Assembly (NCBI GenBank): GCA_049975425.1
Contig: JBNGDI010000011.1
Span: forward strand, 1-64,000
From: HyVt-105 sp049975425
Lineage (GTDB): Bacteria > Bacteroidota > Bacteroidia > Bacteroidales > VadinHA17
Reading direction: 5' to 3'
DNA length: 64,000 nt
The notes beneath the pieces were generated by a model that saw only the letters and a program-made list of their open reading frames with translations, ran no database searches and had not been told where the DNA came from. This document shows, in pieces, positions 26,193-35,649 of this stretch. A program made the position numbers and the translations under genes. Numbering within the stretch: position 1 is the first letter of the stretch; every line of letters begins with the position of its first letter.

Positions 26193-27527
26193 ATGAAAAA
26201 ATTGCTTTTTTTCAGTACGATATTGGCGGTAATTCTCAGCAGTTGCGGGAGTTATAAATCCAATGGGGAGCTGGTAGGTGTTTCAGGCCGAAAGAAATGG
26301 TTTGAACCCGATCCATACGGAATGGTGTTTGTCCCCCAGGGGGCTTTCAATATGGGCCCTGCCGACCAGGACCTGGCCAATGCCATGAATACCATGACAC
26401 GTACGGTAACGGTTGACGCCTTCTGGATGGATGAAACGGAGATCACCAACAACGAATACCGCCAGTTCGTATTTTACGTACGCGACAGCATTCTTCGCAC
26501 CAAGCTTGCCGAAGCCGGACTGGAAGGCTTCTACAAAGTGGATGAGAATGGAGATGAATACGATCCTCCCGTTATTGACTGGGAAACCAAAATCGATCCT
26601 CGCGAAGAAGAAGTTCGGGATATCATGGAAGAAATGTATTACCCTGAAAACGAGCGTTTTTTCCGCCGTAAGGAAATCGATACCCGCAAACTGATCTACG
26701 AGTACTTCTGGATTGATCTGCAACAGGCTGCCAAGCGTTCAAACCGCTACAATTTTGAAACCGGTCAGTATGAGGGAGAAGTTTATAACCAGCAGGGAGA
26801 GGTGGTTCCCATCCAGGACCGTTCGGCATTTGTTATCCGTGACCAGGTACCTGTTTATCCCGACACCCTTTGCTGGATTGCCGATTTTACCTATTCCTAC
26901 AATGAACCCTGGACCAATATGTATTTCTGGCACCCCTCATACGATGACTATCCTGTGGTGGGGGTAACCTGGAAACAGGCAAATGCATTCAGTATCTGGA
27001 GAACCAAATTCCTGAATGACTATCTGGCCTCTGTGGGGAATTCCTATGTGCAGGAATACCGGTTACCTACGGAAGCAGAATGGGAATATGCCGCCCGCGG
27101 CGGGCTGGATCTTTCCATGTATCCATGGGGAGGAATTTACACCCGTAACGACGAAGGGTGCTTCCTTGCCAACTTCAAACCCATGCGCGGGAATTACATT
27201 GATGACGGTGCCATGATCACTACCAAGGTGGGATCGTACAGCCCCAATGAATTCGGACTGTACGACATGGCAGGTAATGTGGCCGAATGGACCTCGAGTG
27301 CCTATGACGAATCGGCATATATCATTACCCACGATATGAACCCCACGTATAAATACAATGCGCTTCCCGATGATCCTGTGGTGATGAAAAGAAAAGTGAT
27401 CAGGGGAGGATCCTGGAAAGACATTGGATATTTCCTTCAGGTAAGTACCCGAACCTATGAATATCAGGACTCGTCCAAATCCTTTATCGGATTCCGGAAT
27501 GTCAGAACGTATATGGGATTTGATTAA
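26193..27527 (+). CDS. gldK: GldK/PorK T9SS ring lipoprotein
   Basis: A 444-residue lipoprotein (lipobox in AVILSSCGSYKSNGEL) with the SUMF1/formylglycine-enzyme-like fold: MVFVPQGAFNMGP, DAFWMDETEITNNEYRQF, YRLPTEAEWEYAARGG, GLYDMAGNVAEWTSS and VIRGGSWKD. Despite the fold it is structural: with GldN it forms the large periplasmic ring at the outer membrane. It lies 47 bp after porP. Confidence 0.94.
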   Translation: MKKLLFFSTILAVILSSCGSYKSNGELVGVSGRKKWFEPDPYGMVFVPQGAFNMGPADQDLANAMNTMTRTVTVDAFWMDETEITNNEYRQFVFYVRDSILRTKLAEAGLEGFYKVDENGDEYDPPVIDWETKIDPREEEVRDIMEEMYYPENERFFRRKEIDTRKLIYEYFWIDLQQAAKRSNRYNFETGQYEGEVYNQQGEVVPIQDRSAFVIRDQVPVYPDTLCWIADFTYSYNEPWTNMYFWHPSYDDYPVVGVTWKQANAFSIWRTKFLNDYLASVGNSYVQEYRLPTEAEWEYAARGGLDLSMYPWGGIYTRNDEGCFLANFKPMRGNYIDDGAMITTKVGSYSPNEFGLYDMAGNVAEWTSSAYDESAYIITHDMNPTYKYNALPDDPVVMKRKVIRGGSWKDIGYFLQVSTRTYEYQDSSKSFIGFRNVRTYMGFD

Positions 27528-27572
27528 ACCGTCATAATTGATGATACATCTCTAACTAAAGCAATATTTACT

Positions 27573-28487
27573 ATGAACCTTTCAGAAATAGTTCAAAGCA
27601 GCGGCTGGAAAAATTTCATGGCTAAGCTTTACGGGTTTGGTGCTTCCATTGTTATTGTAGGCGCATTGTTCAAAATTCAGCACTGGCCGGCAGCCGGAAC
27701 ATTCCTGACTCTAGGGCTGCTTACCGAGGCGACCATCTTCTTCTTCTCTGCTTTCGAGCCCCTACATGAAGAAGTGGACTGGACACTGGTATATCCCGAG
27801 CTTGCCGGTATCTCAGAAGACGAGGCTGAAGAATTAAGACCGGCTTCCGCCCGCAGAGGAGGAGACGGGTCTTCTGCCCTGGAAAAATTCGATGCCCTGC
27901 TTGAAAAAGCAGAAATAACCCCTGATCTTTTCAGAAAACTGGGCCAGGGAATGGAAAACCTCAGCCAGACCGCATCCAAACTGGGAAACATTGCCGATGC
28001 ATCGGTGGTAACCAACGAATTTGTCGGAAAAGTAAAAAATGCATCCGAATCGGTGGAAAAACTTACCGGAGCCTACCAGGAGTCCACAGAAAAATTAACG
28101 GAATCGGTGGGGGAACTTACCGACTCATACCGGAACACGGCCACCATCATAGCCCAGTCGGGTAATAGCTACGAAAGTCTATCAGGTTCAATCCTCAGTA
28201 TTTCTGAAGGCAGCAAATCATATAACGAACAACTGGAAGCCCTCAACAAAAACCTGTCTGCCCTTAACGCCGTTTACGAACTTCAATTGCAGGGAACAAA
28301 CGACCAGATCAAAGCCACAGAAAAAATGTATGCGGGAATGAATGAAATGCTGGATGACCTGAAAGAATCTGCCCAGGATACGAAAAAATACAGAGAAGAA
28401 GTATCCAAACTGAGTGAAAATCTGGCTGCACTGAACACGGTATACGGCAATATGCTGGCTGCCATGAATGTTAGATCAAATCCCTGA
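27573..28487 (+). CDS. gldL: GldL/PorL T9SS motor subunit
   Basis: A 304-residue inner-membrane protein. Two membrane helices at about 19-37 and 42-61 (KLYGFGASIVIVGALFKI; FLTLGLLTEATIFFFSAF) carry the conserved Lys34 in LFKIQHWP and Glu52 in LLTEA; GldL and GldM together form the proton-driven motor. The remainder is a cytoplasmic region with repeated coiled-coil-like segments (about 110-300). Adjacent gldM and gldK confirm the call. Confidence 0.94.
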   Translation: MNLSEIVQSSGWKNFMAKLYGFGASIVIVGALFKIQHWPAAGTFLTLGLLTEATIFFFSAFEPLHEEVDWTLVYPELAGISEDEAEELRPASARRGGDGSSALEKFDALLEKAEITPDLFRKLGQGMENLSQTASKLGNIADASVVTNEFVGKVKNASESVEKLTGAYQESTEKLTESVGELTDSYRNTATIIAQSGNSYESLSGSILSISEGSKSYNEQLEALNKNLSALNAVYELQLQGTNDQIKATEKMYAGMNEMLDDLKESAQDTKKYREEVSKLSENLAALNTVYGNMLAAMNVRSNP

Positions 28488-28530
28488 AAGGGTCTTCATA
28501 ACCTAATCTGTTGTTAATATTTACTGTACT

Positions 28531-30162
28531 ATGGCCCACGGAAAAGAAACCCCGAGACAAAAAATGATCGGCATGATGTATTTGGTGCTCACTGCCCTGC
28601 TGGCACTGAATGTATCAAAGGAAGCCGTCGAAGCATTTAAACTTGTTGACGAAGGGTTGACTAAAACCACTGCCAACTTTGTTGCCAAGAATGAACTGAT
28701 CTATCAGGATTTTGCGGAAAAAGCGGTTTCAAATCCCGTTAAAGCCGGACCATGGAAACGCAGGGCAGATGACGTAAAGCAACGTGCTGATGAACTGATT
28801 AATTATATACAGGACCTGAAGTTAGAGATAGTAACCAAAGCCGAAGGCAAAGACAGTGAAGCGGTAGCCGGAGGGCAGATCCATACCCGCGAGATCAAGA
28901 AAATTGATGAAAACAATATTCCTTCAGAAGTTCTGATCGGTGCCGATCAGAACGGTAAAGCCTATGACCTGAAAGCCCTGATAGTTGATTTCAGGGAGTT
29001 TATTATGAACGATATCGTTGCCGTTGAGGCAGTGAATATCAGAGAGTCTATTGCCAACAGCCTGAACACGGATGATTATACTGAAAAAGACGGAAGCCGG
29101 GTAAGCTGGGAAATACACAATTTCCATGCCCTACCTCTGGTGGCAGTGGTAACTATTCTTTCAAAAATACAGGTGGATATCAGGAATGCCGAAGCGGAAA
29201 CGCTGAATTATCTGTACAACCAGATTGAAGCCGGTTCTTTCAAGTTTAATAAGCTGGTACCCACCGTCATTCCAAATTCAAATTACATTCTCCGCGGAAA
29301 TGAATACCGGGCCGAAGTGTTTATTGCCGCAACCGACACCACACAAAAACCCCGGATCATGGTGGGAAATTACGATTCCACCGTAACTGCCGATGGAATA
29401 GTCACTTACCAGATGGTTGGAGATTATACTGAATTGCCCATCGATAAAAACGGGCGGGGTATCTACTCGGTCAAGCCCGGAAGCCTGGGTTCACGCAGCT
29501 GGGGAGGTCTGATCAGACTGCAGGCCCCTGACGGCTCCATGGTAGATTACCCGTTCAGGTCTACTTACCAGGTGGCTGAAGCCAGCCTGGTGGTGTCACC
29601 AACAAAAATGAACGTATTCTATTCCGGATTGGATAACCCCGTAGACATTTCCGTTCCGGGAGTGGCTGAAGATAAAATCAGGGTAAGCCTTTCCAGAGGA
29701 ACCATTCGGAAAGTTAGCGGAAGTTCCTATATTGTCAGACCGGGACGCGCCGGCAAGCCCGATGTGATCGTCAATGTGATAGCTGAAGTGGACGGTGTGC
29801 AGCGCCGCATGCCCCCCAAACCTTTCCGGGTAAAAAATGTTCCCGACCCTGTTGCCCAGGTGGCCGGGCGCGAACGCGGAGACATCAGCAAGGCCGAACT
29901 GATGGCCCAGGCAGGGATTTTTGCCGTTATGAAAGATTTTGATTTCGAACTGTCGTTCCGTATTACCGGATTCAAGATATCCATAAACGACCGCGGTTAT
30001 ACCGTGGAAGAAGAATCAAACAGCAACCGGATCACCGAAGCACAGAGGCAACTGCTTGACAGACTGCGCCGGGGAGATCAGGTTGTTTTCCAGGATATCA
30101 GGGCGGTAGGTCCCGATGGCAATACAAGGCCCCTGCCTCCCGTTATTTTAAAATTGAACTAA
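28531..30162 (+). CDS. gldM: GldM/PorM T9SS motor and trans-envelope shaft
   Basis: A 543-residue protein. Starts MAHGKETPRQKMIGMMYLV with one membrane helix at about 13-30, then a long periplasmic part of four stacked domains known in GldM/PorM. The family features KEAVEAFKLVDEGL and the C-terminal segment ending PLPPVILKLN are seen. With GldL it converts proton-motive force into rotation that drives secretion. Confidence 0.94.
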   Translation: MAHGKETPRQKMIGMMYLVLTALLALNVSKEAVEAFKLVDEGLTKTTANFVAKNELIYQDFAEKAVSNPVKAGPWKRRADDVKQRADELINYIQDLKLEIVTKAEGKDSEAVAGGQIHTREIKKIDENNIPSEVLIGADQNGKAYDLKALIVDFREFIMNDIVAVEAVNIRESIANSLNTDDYTEKDGSRVSWEIHNFHALPLVAVVTILSKIQVDIRNAEAETLNYLYNQIEAGSFKFNKLVPTVIPNSNYILRGNEYRAEVFIAATDTTQKPRIMVGNYDSTVTADGIVTYQMVGDYTELPIDKNGRGIYSVKPGSLGSRSWGGLIRLQAPDGSMVDYPFRSTYQVAEASLVVSPTKMNVFYSGLDNPVDISVPGVAEDKIRVSLSRGTIRKVSGSSYIVRPGRAGKPDVIVNVIAEVDGVQRRMPPKPFRVKNVPDPVAQVAGRERGDISKAELMAQAGIFAVMKDFDFELSFRITGFKISINDRGYTVEEESNSNRITEAQRQLLDRLRRGDQVVFQDIRAVGPDGNTRPLPPVILKLN

Positions 30163-30178
30163 TTAAATGGTGTATATC

Positions 30179-31015
30179 ATGAAAAATTTTTTGGGCTTAA
30201 TTCTCCTGCTGATTATGGCGACCGGTCAGTTCGCCACCGCTCAGGATGATGTGAAAAGGCTATATGATAAAGGAATCCATGACAAAAGACCTATTCCGTA
30301 TCCCTATTTGCGGGAAGCCGATGTAATGTGGTCAAAACAGATATGGAGAATCGTTGATCTGAGGGAAAAAATGAACCAGGTGCTCTATTTCCCGAAATTC
30401 CCAATGGGAGACCGTTACAGCCTGATCGATGTATTAATGGGTGAGATCAAAAGCGGAGTGATTGATGTGTACAACGGAGACGATATGTACAATATGGTGG
30501 AAAAAGTCACCCTGGACGATATCAATAAAAAATTCGGAGCCGGGGAAGAAACCATCAGCATCCAGGATCCTGAAACCGGTGAATACAAGGAAACAACCAT
30601 TGTAAGGGATATCAATACTTCGGAAATACTGCAGTATATGCTGTGGGAAGAATGGTATTTCGATAAAAAACATTCCATCATGCGGGTCAGGATACTGGGC
30701 ATATGCCCCATCCGGATTTATACCGATCCCGAAACAAACATGACCAATAAAGTGCGTGTGTTCTGGGCCTATTATCCCGATTTCAGGAACACACTGGCCA
30801 ATCATGAAGTTTTCAATCCGGAAAATGACGCCCACCGCATATCCTATGACGACCTGTTCATGCAGCGCCGGTTCAGCAGCTATATCATTGCAGAATCAAA
30901 CGTGTACGACAACCGCTTGATCAATCAGTACCAAACCGGCCGGTCTGCATTGCTTGAAGCGGAAAGAATCAAAGAAGAGCTGTTCAACTTTGAACACGAT
31001 CTCTGGGAATTTTAA
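30179..31015 (+). CDS. gldN: GldN/PorN T9SS ring protein
   Basis: A 278-residue periplasmic protein with signal peptide (FLGLILLLIMATGQFATAQ). Family segments include IPYPYLREADVMWSKQIWR, REKMNQVLYFP, SLIDVLMGEIKSG and MRVRILGICPIRIY. It pairs with GldK in the outer-membrane-associated ring and contacts GldM. An ATG at 30167 is also in frame; the ATG at 30179 gives a cleaner signal peptide. It is the last gene of the operon and is followed by a terminator. Confidence 0.93.
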   Translation: MKNFLGLILLLIMATGQFATAQDDVKRLYDKGIHDKRPIPYPYLREADVMWSKQIWRIVDLREKMNQVLYFPKFPMGDRYSLIDVLMGEIKSGVIDVYNGDDMYNMVEKVTLDDINKKFGAGEETISIQDPETGEYKETTIVRDINTSEILQYMLWEEWYFDKKHSIMRVRILGICPIRIYTDPETNMTNKVRVFWAYYPDFRNTLANHEVFNPENDAHRISYDDLFMQRRFSSYIIAESNVYDNRLINQYQTGRSALLEAERIKEELFNFEHDLWEF

Positions 31016-31033
31016 TATGAAAATAAATGCATG

Positions 31034-31064
31034 AAAAAAACCCGGATGCAATATCCGGGTTTTT
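31034..31064. terminator. Bidirectional rho-independent terminator
   Basis: Stem CCCGGAT (31041-31047) / ATCCGGG (31053-31059) with a 5-base loop, flanked by an A-run before and a T-run after. It can end gldN transcripts on the plus strand and manC transcripts on the minus strand. Confidence 0.85.
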
Positions 31065-31080
31065 CTTTTCAATGCCTCTG

Positions 31081-32175
31081 CTAAAGAAACTCTTCCCCTT
31101 TTTCTATTTTCACATCATTCACTATTTGTTTTAACTGCTGTTCATCATGTTTTCTGCAAATCAGCAGCGCTTCCTTTGTGTCCACGACAATATAATTTTC
31201 CAGCCCCTGCAACACCACCAGTTTCTTGCCTTCCACCTGAATAATGGACTTCTGTACATCATACACCATCACATTTTCGCCTGAAACAGCATTCCCCTGC
31301 TGATCATGCGGAAGGTGTTCGTACAATGATCCCCAGGTTCCAAGGTCAGACCACCCGAAATCGGAACATATCACATAAACATTTTCCGCCTTCTCCATAA
31401 TACCGTAGTCAATGGAAATGCTCGGGCAGTTTCCGTAAATAATTTCCAGATGCTCCTTTTCCACCCGGGTTCCGAAAACACCTTCCCGTTCCTCAAACAA
31501 CCCGTGCATATCGGGGAGGTATTTGCTAAAAGCCTGCATAATGGCCGGAAGAGACCAGAAAAAGATGCCGGCATTCCAGTAAAAATCACCGCTTTCATAA
31601 AACACTCTGGCCATTTCATAATCCGGTTTTTCAGTAAAGGTTTTCACCTTTTTCAAATTCGGGAATTCGGGGAATTTTTCTCCGTTTGCCGTCTGAATAT
31701 ATCCATACCCTGTTTCAATCCGGCTGGGCTTAATTCCCAGGGTAAGCAATGCATTGTGCCGGCTAACAAATTCAAATCCCTGATAAACTGTTTTTTCAAA
31801 TTCCTTCTCTTTAATAATCAGGTGATCGGAAGGCGCCACCACAATTTTTGCTTCAGGATTTATTTTATGTATCCTGAAACAGGCGTAGGCTATGCATGGA
31901 GCCGTGTTTTTGCGCATTGGTTCCGGTAAAATCTGCTTCCGGTCCAGCTCGGGAAGCTGATTCTGCACCAGATCTTCATACTCGCTATGGGTCACGACAA
32001 AAATATTTTCCGCCGGACAGATTTTTTCAAACCGTTCATACGTTTGCCGTAAAAGGGATTTGCCGGTACCCAGAATGTCGAGAAATTGTTTCGGTTTTGA
32101 ACTGCGGCTGAGTGGCCAGAAACGGCTTCCGATCCCCCCGGCCATAATCACGCAGAATTGGTCCTTTTTACTCAT
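31081..32175 (-). CDS. manC: Mannose-1-phosphate guanylyltransferase
   Basis: A 364-residue nucleotidyltransferase making GDP-mannose. The N-terminal signature reads VIMAGGIGSRFWPLSRSSKPKQ in two parts, with FVVTHSEY, APSDHLI, KVKTFTEKP, GDFYWNAGIFFW and SIDYGIMEKAENV. It lacks the C-terminal isomerase domain of bifunctional ManC/AlgA. The product feeds mannose and fucose in surface glycans. It is convergent with gldN and divergent from mlaE. Confidence 0.92.
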   Translation of the reverse strand: MSKKDQFCVIMAGGIGSRFWPLSRSSKPKQFLDILGTGKSLLRQTYERFEKICPAENIFVVTHSEYEDLVQNQLPELDRKQILPEPMRKNTAPCIAYACFRIHKINPEAKIVVAPSDHLIIKEKEFEKTVYQGFEFVSRHNALLTLGIKPSRIETGYGYIQTANGEKFPEFPNLKKVKTFTEKPDYEMARVFYESGDFYWNAGIFFWSLPAIMQAFSKYLPDMHGLFEEREGVFGTRVEKEHLEIIYGNCPSISIDYGIMEKAENVYVICSDFGWSDLGTWGSLYEHLPHDQQGNAVSGENVMVYDVQKSIIQVEGKKLVVLQGLENYIVVDTKEALLICRKHDEQQLKQIVNDVKIEKGEEFL

Positions 32176-32227
32176 GTCGATTGGTAATGCCTGGCGTTGA
32201 AGGCAGACAGAAAATGGTTAGCGTTTG

Positions 32228-32235
32228 CAAAGGTA
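32228..32235 (-). promoter_or_regulatory. -7 element for manC
   Basis: Minus strand reads TACCTTTG, a full match to TAnnTTTG, about 53 bp before the manC ATG. The -33 region is not clear. Confidence 0.5.
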
Positions 32236-32338
32236 AAAAAATAAATGATGACACCACAGGATCATGTATGGTGTTGGACCGGGAACGGTCCGGTTTTCGC
32301 AAATTATTAGTAATTTTATCATCACAAATCATCAGGTT

Positions 32339-33079
32339 ATGGGCTTTTTCTTCCATGTGGGAAAATACTTTGAGCTTATGCTTAAAGTATTCACAAAACC
32401 CGAAAAACGAATCATGTACTACCGGCAGACAGTACGTGAGATGGAAGCACTGGGATTGAATTCCGTGGGTATCGTGTTGATTATTTCCGTATTCATGGGA
32501 GCTGTTATTACCCTGCAAACGGCCTATAATACCGAAAACCCCTTCCTTCCAAGCTATCTTATAGGATTGGGATGCCGTGATTCCATGATCCTGGAATTTT
32601 CCTCCACCATGGTAGCACTGATTCTGGCGGGGAAGGTTGGCTCAAACATTGCTTCCGAACTCGGAACCATGAGGGTTACAGAGCAGATTGATGCGCTGGA
32701 GATCATGGGTGTTAATTCCGCCAGTTATCTTATCCTGCCGAAAATCATCGCCTGCCTCCTGGTATTCCCCTTGCTCACGCTTTTAAGTATGGTGGTGGGT
32801 GTAGCCGGAGGATGGCTTGCCGTTGTTTTTACACGGGTGATTACCCCAACCGATTTTATTTATGGAATACAATATGCTTTCATCCCTTTTTATATCACGT
32901 ATTCCGTTATTAAAATGGTGGTTTTTGCTTTCCTCATCACCAGCATTTCCTCATATCACGGATATTATTCCTACGGAGGTTCGCTGGAGGTGGGAATTTC
33001 CAGCACCCGTGCGGTAGTCCACAGTTCCGTGTTCATTCTTTTGTTCAATGTGATCTTAACCCAGCTTATCCTCTCATGA
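32339..33079 (+). CDS. mlaE: MlaE-type ABC transporter permease
   Basis: A 246-residue inner-membrane permease of the MlaE/YrbE family, with about five hydrophobic segments. Family marks: LNSVGIVLIISVFMGAVITL, the highly conserved SELGTMRVTEQIDALEIMG, and YGGSLEVGISSTRAVVHSS. It moves phospholipids between the membranes together with the MlaF ATPase, encoded with a 4-bp ATGA overlap. The frame is open upstream to 32264, but Met at 32339 fits the family N-terminus. No MlaD is encoded here. Confidence 0.9.
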   Translation: MGFFFHVGKYFELMLKVFTKPEKRIMYYRQTVREMEALGLNSVGIVLIISVFMGAVITLQTAYNTENPFLPSYLIGLGCRDSMILEFSSTMVALILAGKVGSNIASELGTMRVTEQIDALEIMGVNSASYLILPKIIACLLVFPLLTLLSMVVGVAGGWLAVVFTRVITPTDFIYGIQYAFIPFYITYSVIKMVVFAFLITSISSYHGYYSYGGSLEVGISSTRAVVHSSVFILLFNVILTQLILS

Positions 33080-33834
33080 TTGAAGTGGTACATGTTTCCA
33101 AATATTTCAGTAACGAAACGGTACTGAAAGATATAACCGTCACCTTCGAACGGGGGAAAACCAACCTTGTGATCGGTCAGAGCGGCTCAGGCAAAACCGT
33201 TTTGCTGAAGTGCATTGTGGGATTACTGGAAGTGGATGAAGGCGATATTATTTACGACGGAGTTGTTTTCAACAAACTGAATTTCAAAGACAAAAAATCC
33301 ATCAGAAAAGAAATTGGCATGCTCTTCCAGGGTGGAGCCCTGTTTGATTCACTCACCGTGGAAGAAAATATTATTTATCCCATGGACATGTTCACCCGTA
33401 TGACTACAGAAGAAAAGAAAGAACGGGCCAATTTCTGCCTGAAACGAGTAAACATGGAAAATTCAAACCATCTTTACCCCGATGAATTGAGCGGGGGAAT
33501 GAAAAAAAGGGTGGCCATTGCACGGGCCATTGCTCTGAACCCCAAATACCTGTTCTGCGATGAGCCGAATTCGGGACTTGACCCGAAAACCTCCATTGTG
33601 ATCGACAAACTGATCCTGGAGCTGACCGAAGAATTCAATATGACCACCATAGTAAATACCCACGATATGAATTCCGTTATGGAGATCGGATCCAAAGTGG
33701 TTTTTATAGCCAACGGAATGAAATGCTGGGAAGGAACAAACCGGGAAATCCTTCATTCCGATAACCAGGTGCTGAATGATTTTATATTTGCAAACAGTCT
33801 GGCCAAACACGTTAAAAACACGATAAAAAATTAA
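33076..33834 (+). CDS. mlaF: MlaF-type ABC transporter ATPase
   Basis: A 252-residue ATPase. Walker A GQSGSGKTVLLKC, Q-loop GMLFQGGALFDSLTV, signature LSGGMKKRVAIARAIAL, Walker B YLFCDEPNSGLDP, H-loop VNTHDMNSVM. The LSGGMKKR signature and GALFDS are typical of MlaF. It powers phospholipid movement by MlaE and so helps outer-membrane lipid asymmetry. Confidence 0.93.
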   Translation: MIEVVHVSKYFSNETVLKDITVTFERGKTNLVIGQSGSGKTVLLKCIVGLLEVDEGDIIYDGVVFNKLNFKDKKSIRKEIGMLFQGGALFDSLTVEENIIYPMDMFTRMTTEEKKERANFCLKRVNMENSNHLYPDELSGGMKKRVAIARAIALNPKYLFCDEPNSGLDPKTSIVIDKLILELTEEFNMTTIVNTHDMNSVMEIGSKVVFIANGMKCWEGTNREILHSDNQVLNDFIFANSLAKHVKNTIKN

Positions 33835-33907
33835 TTTCCATAACTGTATAAAGCATGGTTCAGGACCGGGATTCTCCCGCCTTTAATATTTTATAAACTC
33901 TCTTTTT

Positions 33908-35095
33908 ATGAAAAACATCCGAAACAAAGGCTTCAACACGCAAATGGTACATGCAGGACATTATGACGATGACTTTGGCAGTGCCACGGTTCCCATTTAT
34001 CAGACATCCACCTTTGCATTCGAAAATGCCCGGCAGGGAGCCAACCGTTTTGCAGGGAAAGAAAAAGGATACATCTATACCCGCATTGGGAATCCTACGC
34101 TGCAGGCCCTGGAAGAAAACATGGCTGTGCTGGAGGACGGATTCGGGGCCATTGCCACCGGCAGCGGCATGGGTGCGGTATCTGTCATTTATATGGGCCT
34201 GCTTCGTACAGGAGCCCATATGATCAGTACCTCATCCGTTTACGGGCCTTCCAGAAGTATCATGGAAAAACATTTCTCCCGCTTCGGTGTGGAATACAGC
34301 TATGTTGATACTTCTGACACAGACCTGATCAAAAAAGCAATCAAATCCAATACCCGCCTGCTGTATCTCGAAACACCCGCCAATCCTACCATAAAGCTCA
34401 GTGATATTGAGGCATGTGCAAAACTGGCCCATGAACATGATATCCTGGTGGTGGTAGACAATACCTTCTCAAGCCCCTTTCTGCAAAACCCCCTGAAACT
34501 CGGAGCCGACATCGTATTTCATTCGGTTACCAAATTTGTGAACGGACATGCGGATGTAGTGGGTGGAATCATTATCACGTCAACAGAAACCCTGTATCAG
34601 CAACTGCGGCATATTATGGTGAATCTGGGCTTCAACATGGACCCTCATCAGGCCTATCTGGTGCTCAGAGGGATCAAAACCCTTTCACTCAGAGTGGAAA
34701 AAGCCCAGGAAAATGCCATAACCATTGCTCACTGGCTGGAACAACATCCGAAAATCAAGTGGGTAAGATACCCCGGGCTCAAATCACATCCGCAGTATGA
34801 GCTGGCCAGAAAACAAATGCGGGGACCGGGAGCTATGATCAGTTTTGAACTGAAAGGAGGATTTGATGCGGGCGAACAAATGATCAATTCGGTACAGATT
34901 GCCACCCTGGCGGTATCCCTCGGTGGAGTGGAAACCCTGATTCAACATCCGGCTTCCATGACCCATGCCTCCCTCTCATCAGAAGCCCGCCTTGAGGCCG
35001 ATATAACCGACGGACTGGTACGGCTAAGCGTTGGAATAGAAGACGTGGAAGACCTGATCAACGATCTTTCCCAGGCGCTGGATCAGGTGAACTAA
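33908..35095 (+). CDS. Trans-sulfuration-family PLP enzyme (methionine gamma-lyase-like)
   Basis: A 395-residue Cys/Met-metabolism PLP enzyme. The Schiff-base Lys209 is in HSVTKFVNGHADVVGG, with YTRIGNPT, ETPANPT and VVVDNTFSSP as expected. Overall features (GFNTQMVHAG start, LGGVETLIQHPASMTH) fit methionine gamma-lyase or cystathionine gamma-lyase/synthase. The Cys that marks classical methionine gamma-lyases (in LYGC) is Pro114 here (VYGPS), so the exact reaction is open. Such enzymes can release methanethiol or H2S, relevant to the sulfur island beginning downstream. It ends 5 bp before the THEP1 gene. Confidence 0.75.
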   Translation: MKNIRNKGFNTQMVHAGHYDDDFGSATVPIYQTSTFAFENARQGANRFAGKEKGYIYTRIGNPTLQALEENMAVLEDGFGAIATGSGMGAVSVIYMGLLRTGAHMISTSSVYGPSRSIMEKHFSRFGVEYSYVDTSDTDLIKKAIKSNTRLLYLETPANPTIKLSDIEACAKLAHEHDILVVVDNTFSSPFLQNPLKLGADIVFHSVTKFVNGHADVVGGIIITSTETLYQQLRHIMVNLGFNMDPHQAYLVLRGIKTLSLRVEKAQENAITIAHWLEQHPKIKWVRYPGLKSHPQYELARKQMRGPGAMISFELKGGFDAGEQMINSVQIATLAVSLGGVETLIQHPASMTHASLSSEARLEADITDGLVRLSVGIEDVEDLINDLSQALDQVN

Positions 35096-35100
35096 AAGAC

Positions 35101-35649
35101 ATGGAAGCACATCCGGCTTTTTGTATTACCGGAGAAACCCGCTCGGGAAAAACCACTGCCCTGCGTTCTGTGATCAGCAACCTGCCGGATTATACCGGCC
35201 GGCTGAAAGGATGGACCACCCCAGCCCATTATGAACGGAACCGCCATACAGGATACGACCTGGAATTTATCGGCGAGAACCATTCCCTGCCATTCTGCAG
35301 AAAGGAGGCCAAAGAAGGATGGATCAAGCTGGGCCGGTTTTGGTTCAATCCCGGAGCGATGCAAGAAGGTTACGGGGTGCTTGGTTCTGCCACACCTGAA
35401 ACAACTTCCCTGATCGTTATCGATGAAATCGGACCATTTGACCTGACAGGAAAACTTTGGGGACCATTTCTCAACCACCGGCAAACATATGCAGGAATTT
35501 ACCTTTTACTGGTTGTCAGAACTGCCCTGTTGGAAAAGGTATGGCATCAATGGCAGCTTTCACCCCTTGCAGTCTGGAATCCTGCACAGGAAACTGAAAA
35601 AGAGGACCGTTTTCTGGAGACCCTGAAAAGTTACATCAGGGAAAAATGA
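35101..35649 (+). CDS. THEP1-family nucleoside-triphosphatase
   Basis: A 182-residue P-loop protein. Walker A is TGETRSGKTTAL (about 10-21) and Walker B LIVIDEIGPFDLTGKLW (about 100-116), the pattern of THEP1-type NTPases (DUF265/COG1618), which hydrolyse ATP/GTP slowly and whose cellular role is not settled. It lies 5 bp after the PLP gene; its TGA abuts the stop of the convergent rhodanese gene, again forming TGATCA. Confidence 0.75.
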   Translation: MEAHPAFCITGETRSGKTTALRSVISNLPDYTGRLKGWTTPAHYERNRHTGYDLEFIGENHSLPFCRKEAKEGWIKLGRFWFNPGAMQEGYGVLGSATPETTSLIVIDEIGPFDLTGKLWGPFLNHRQTYAGIYLLLVVRTALLEKVWHQWQLSPLAVWNPAQETEKEDRFLETLKSYIREK

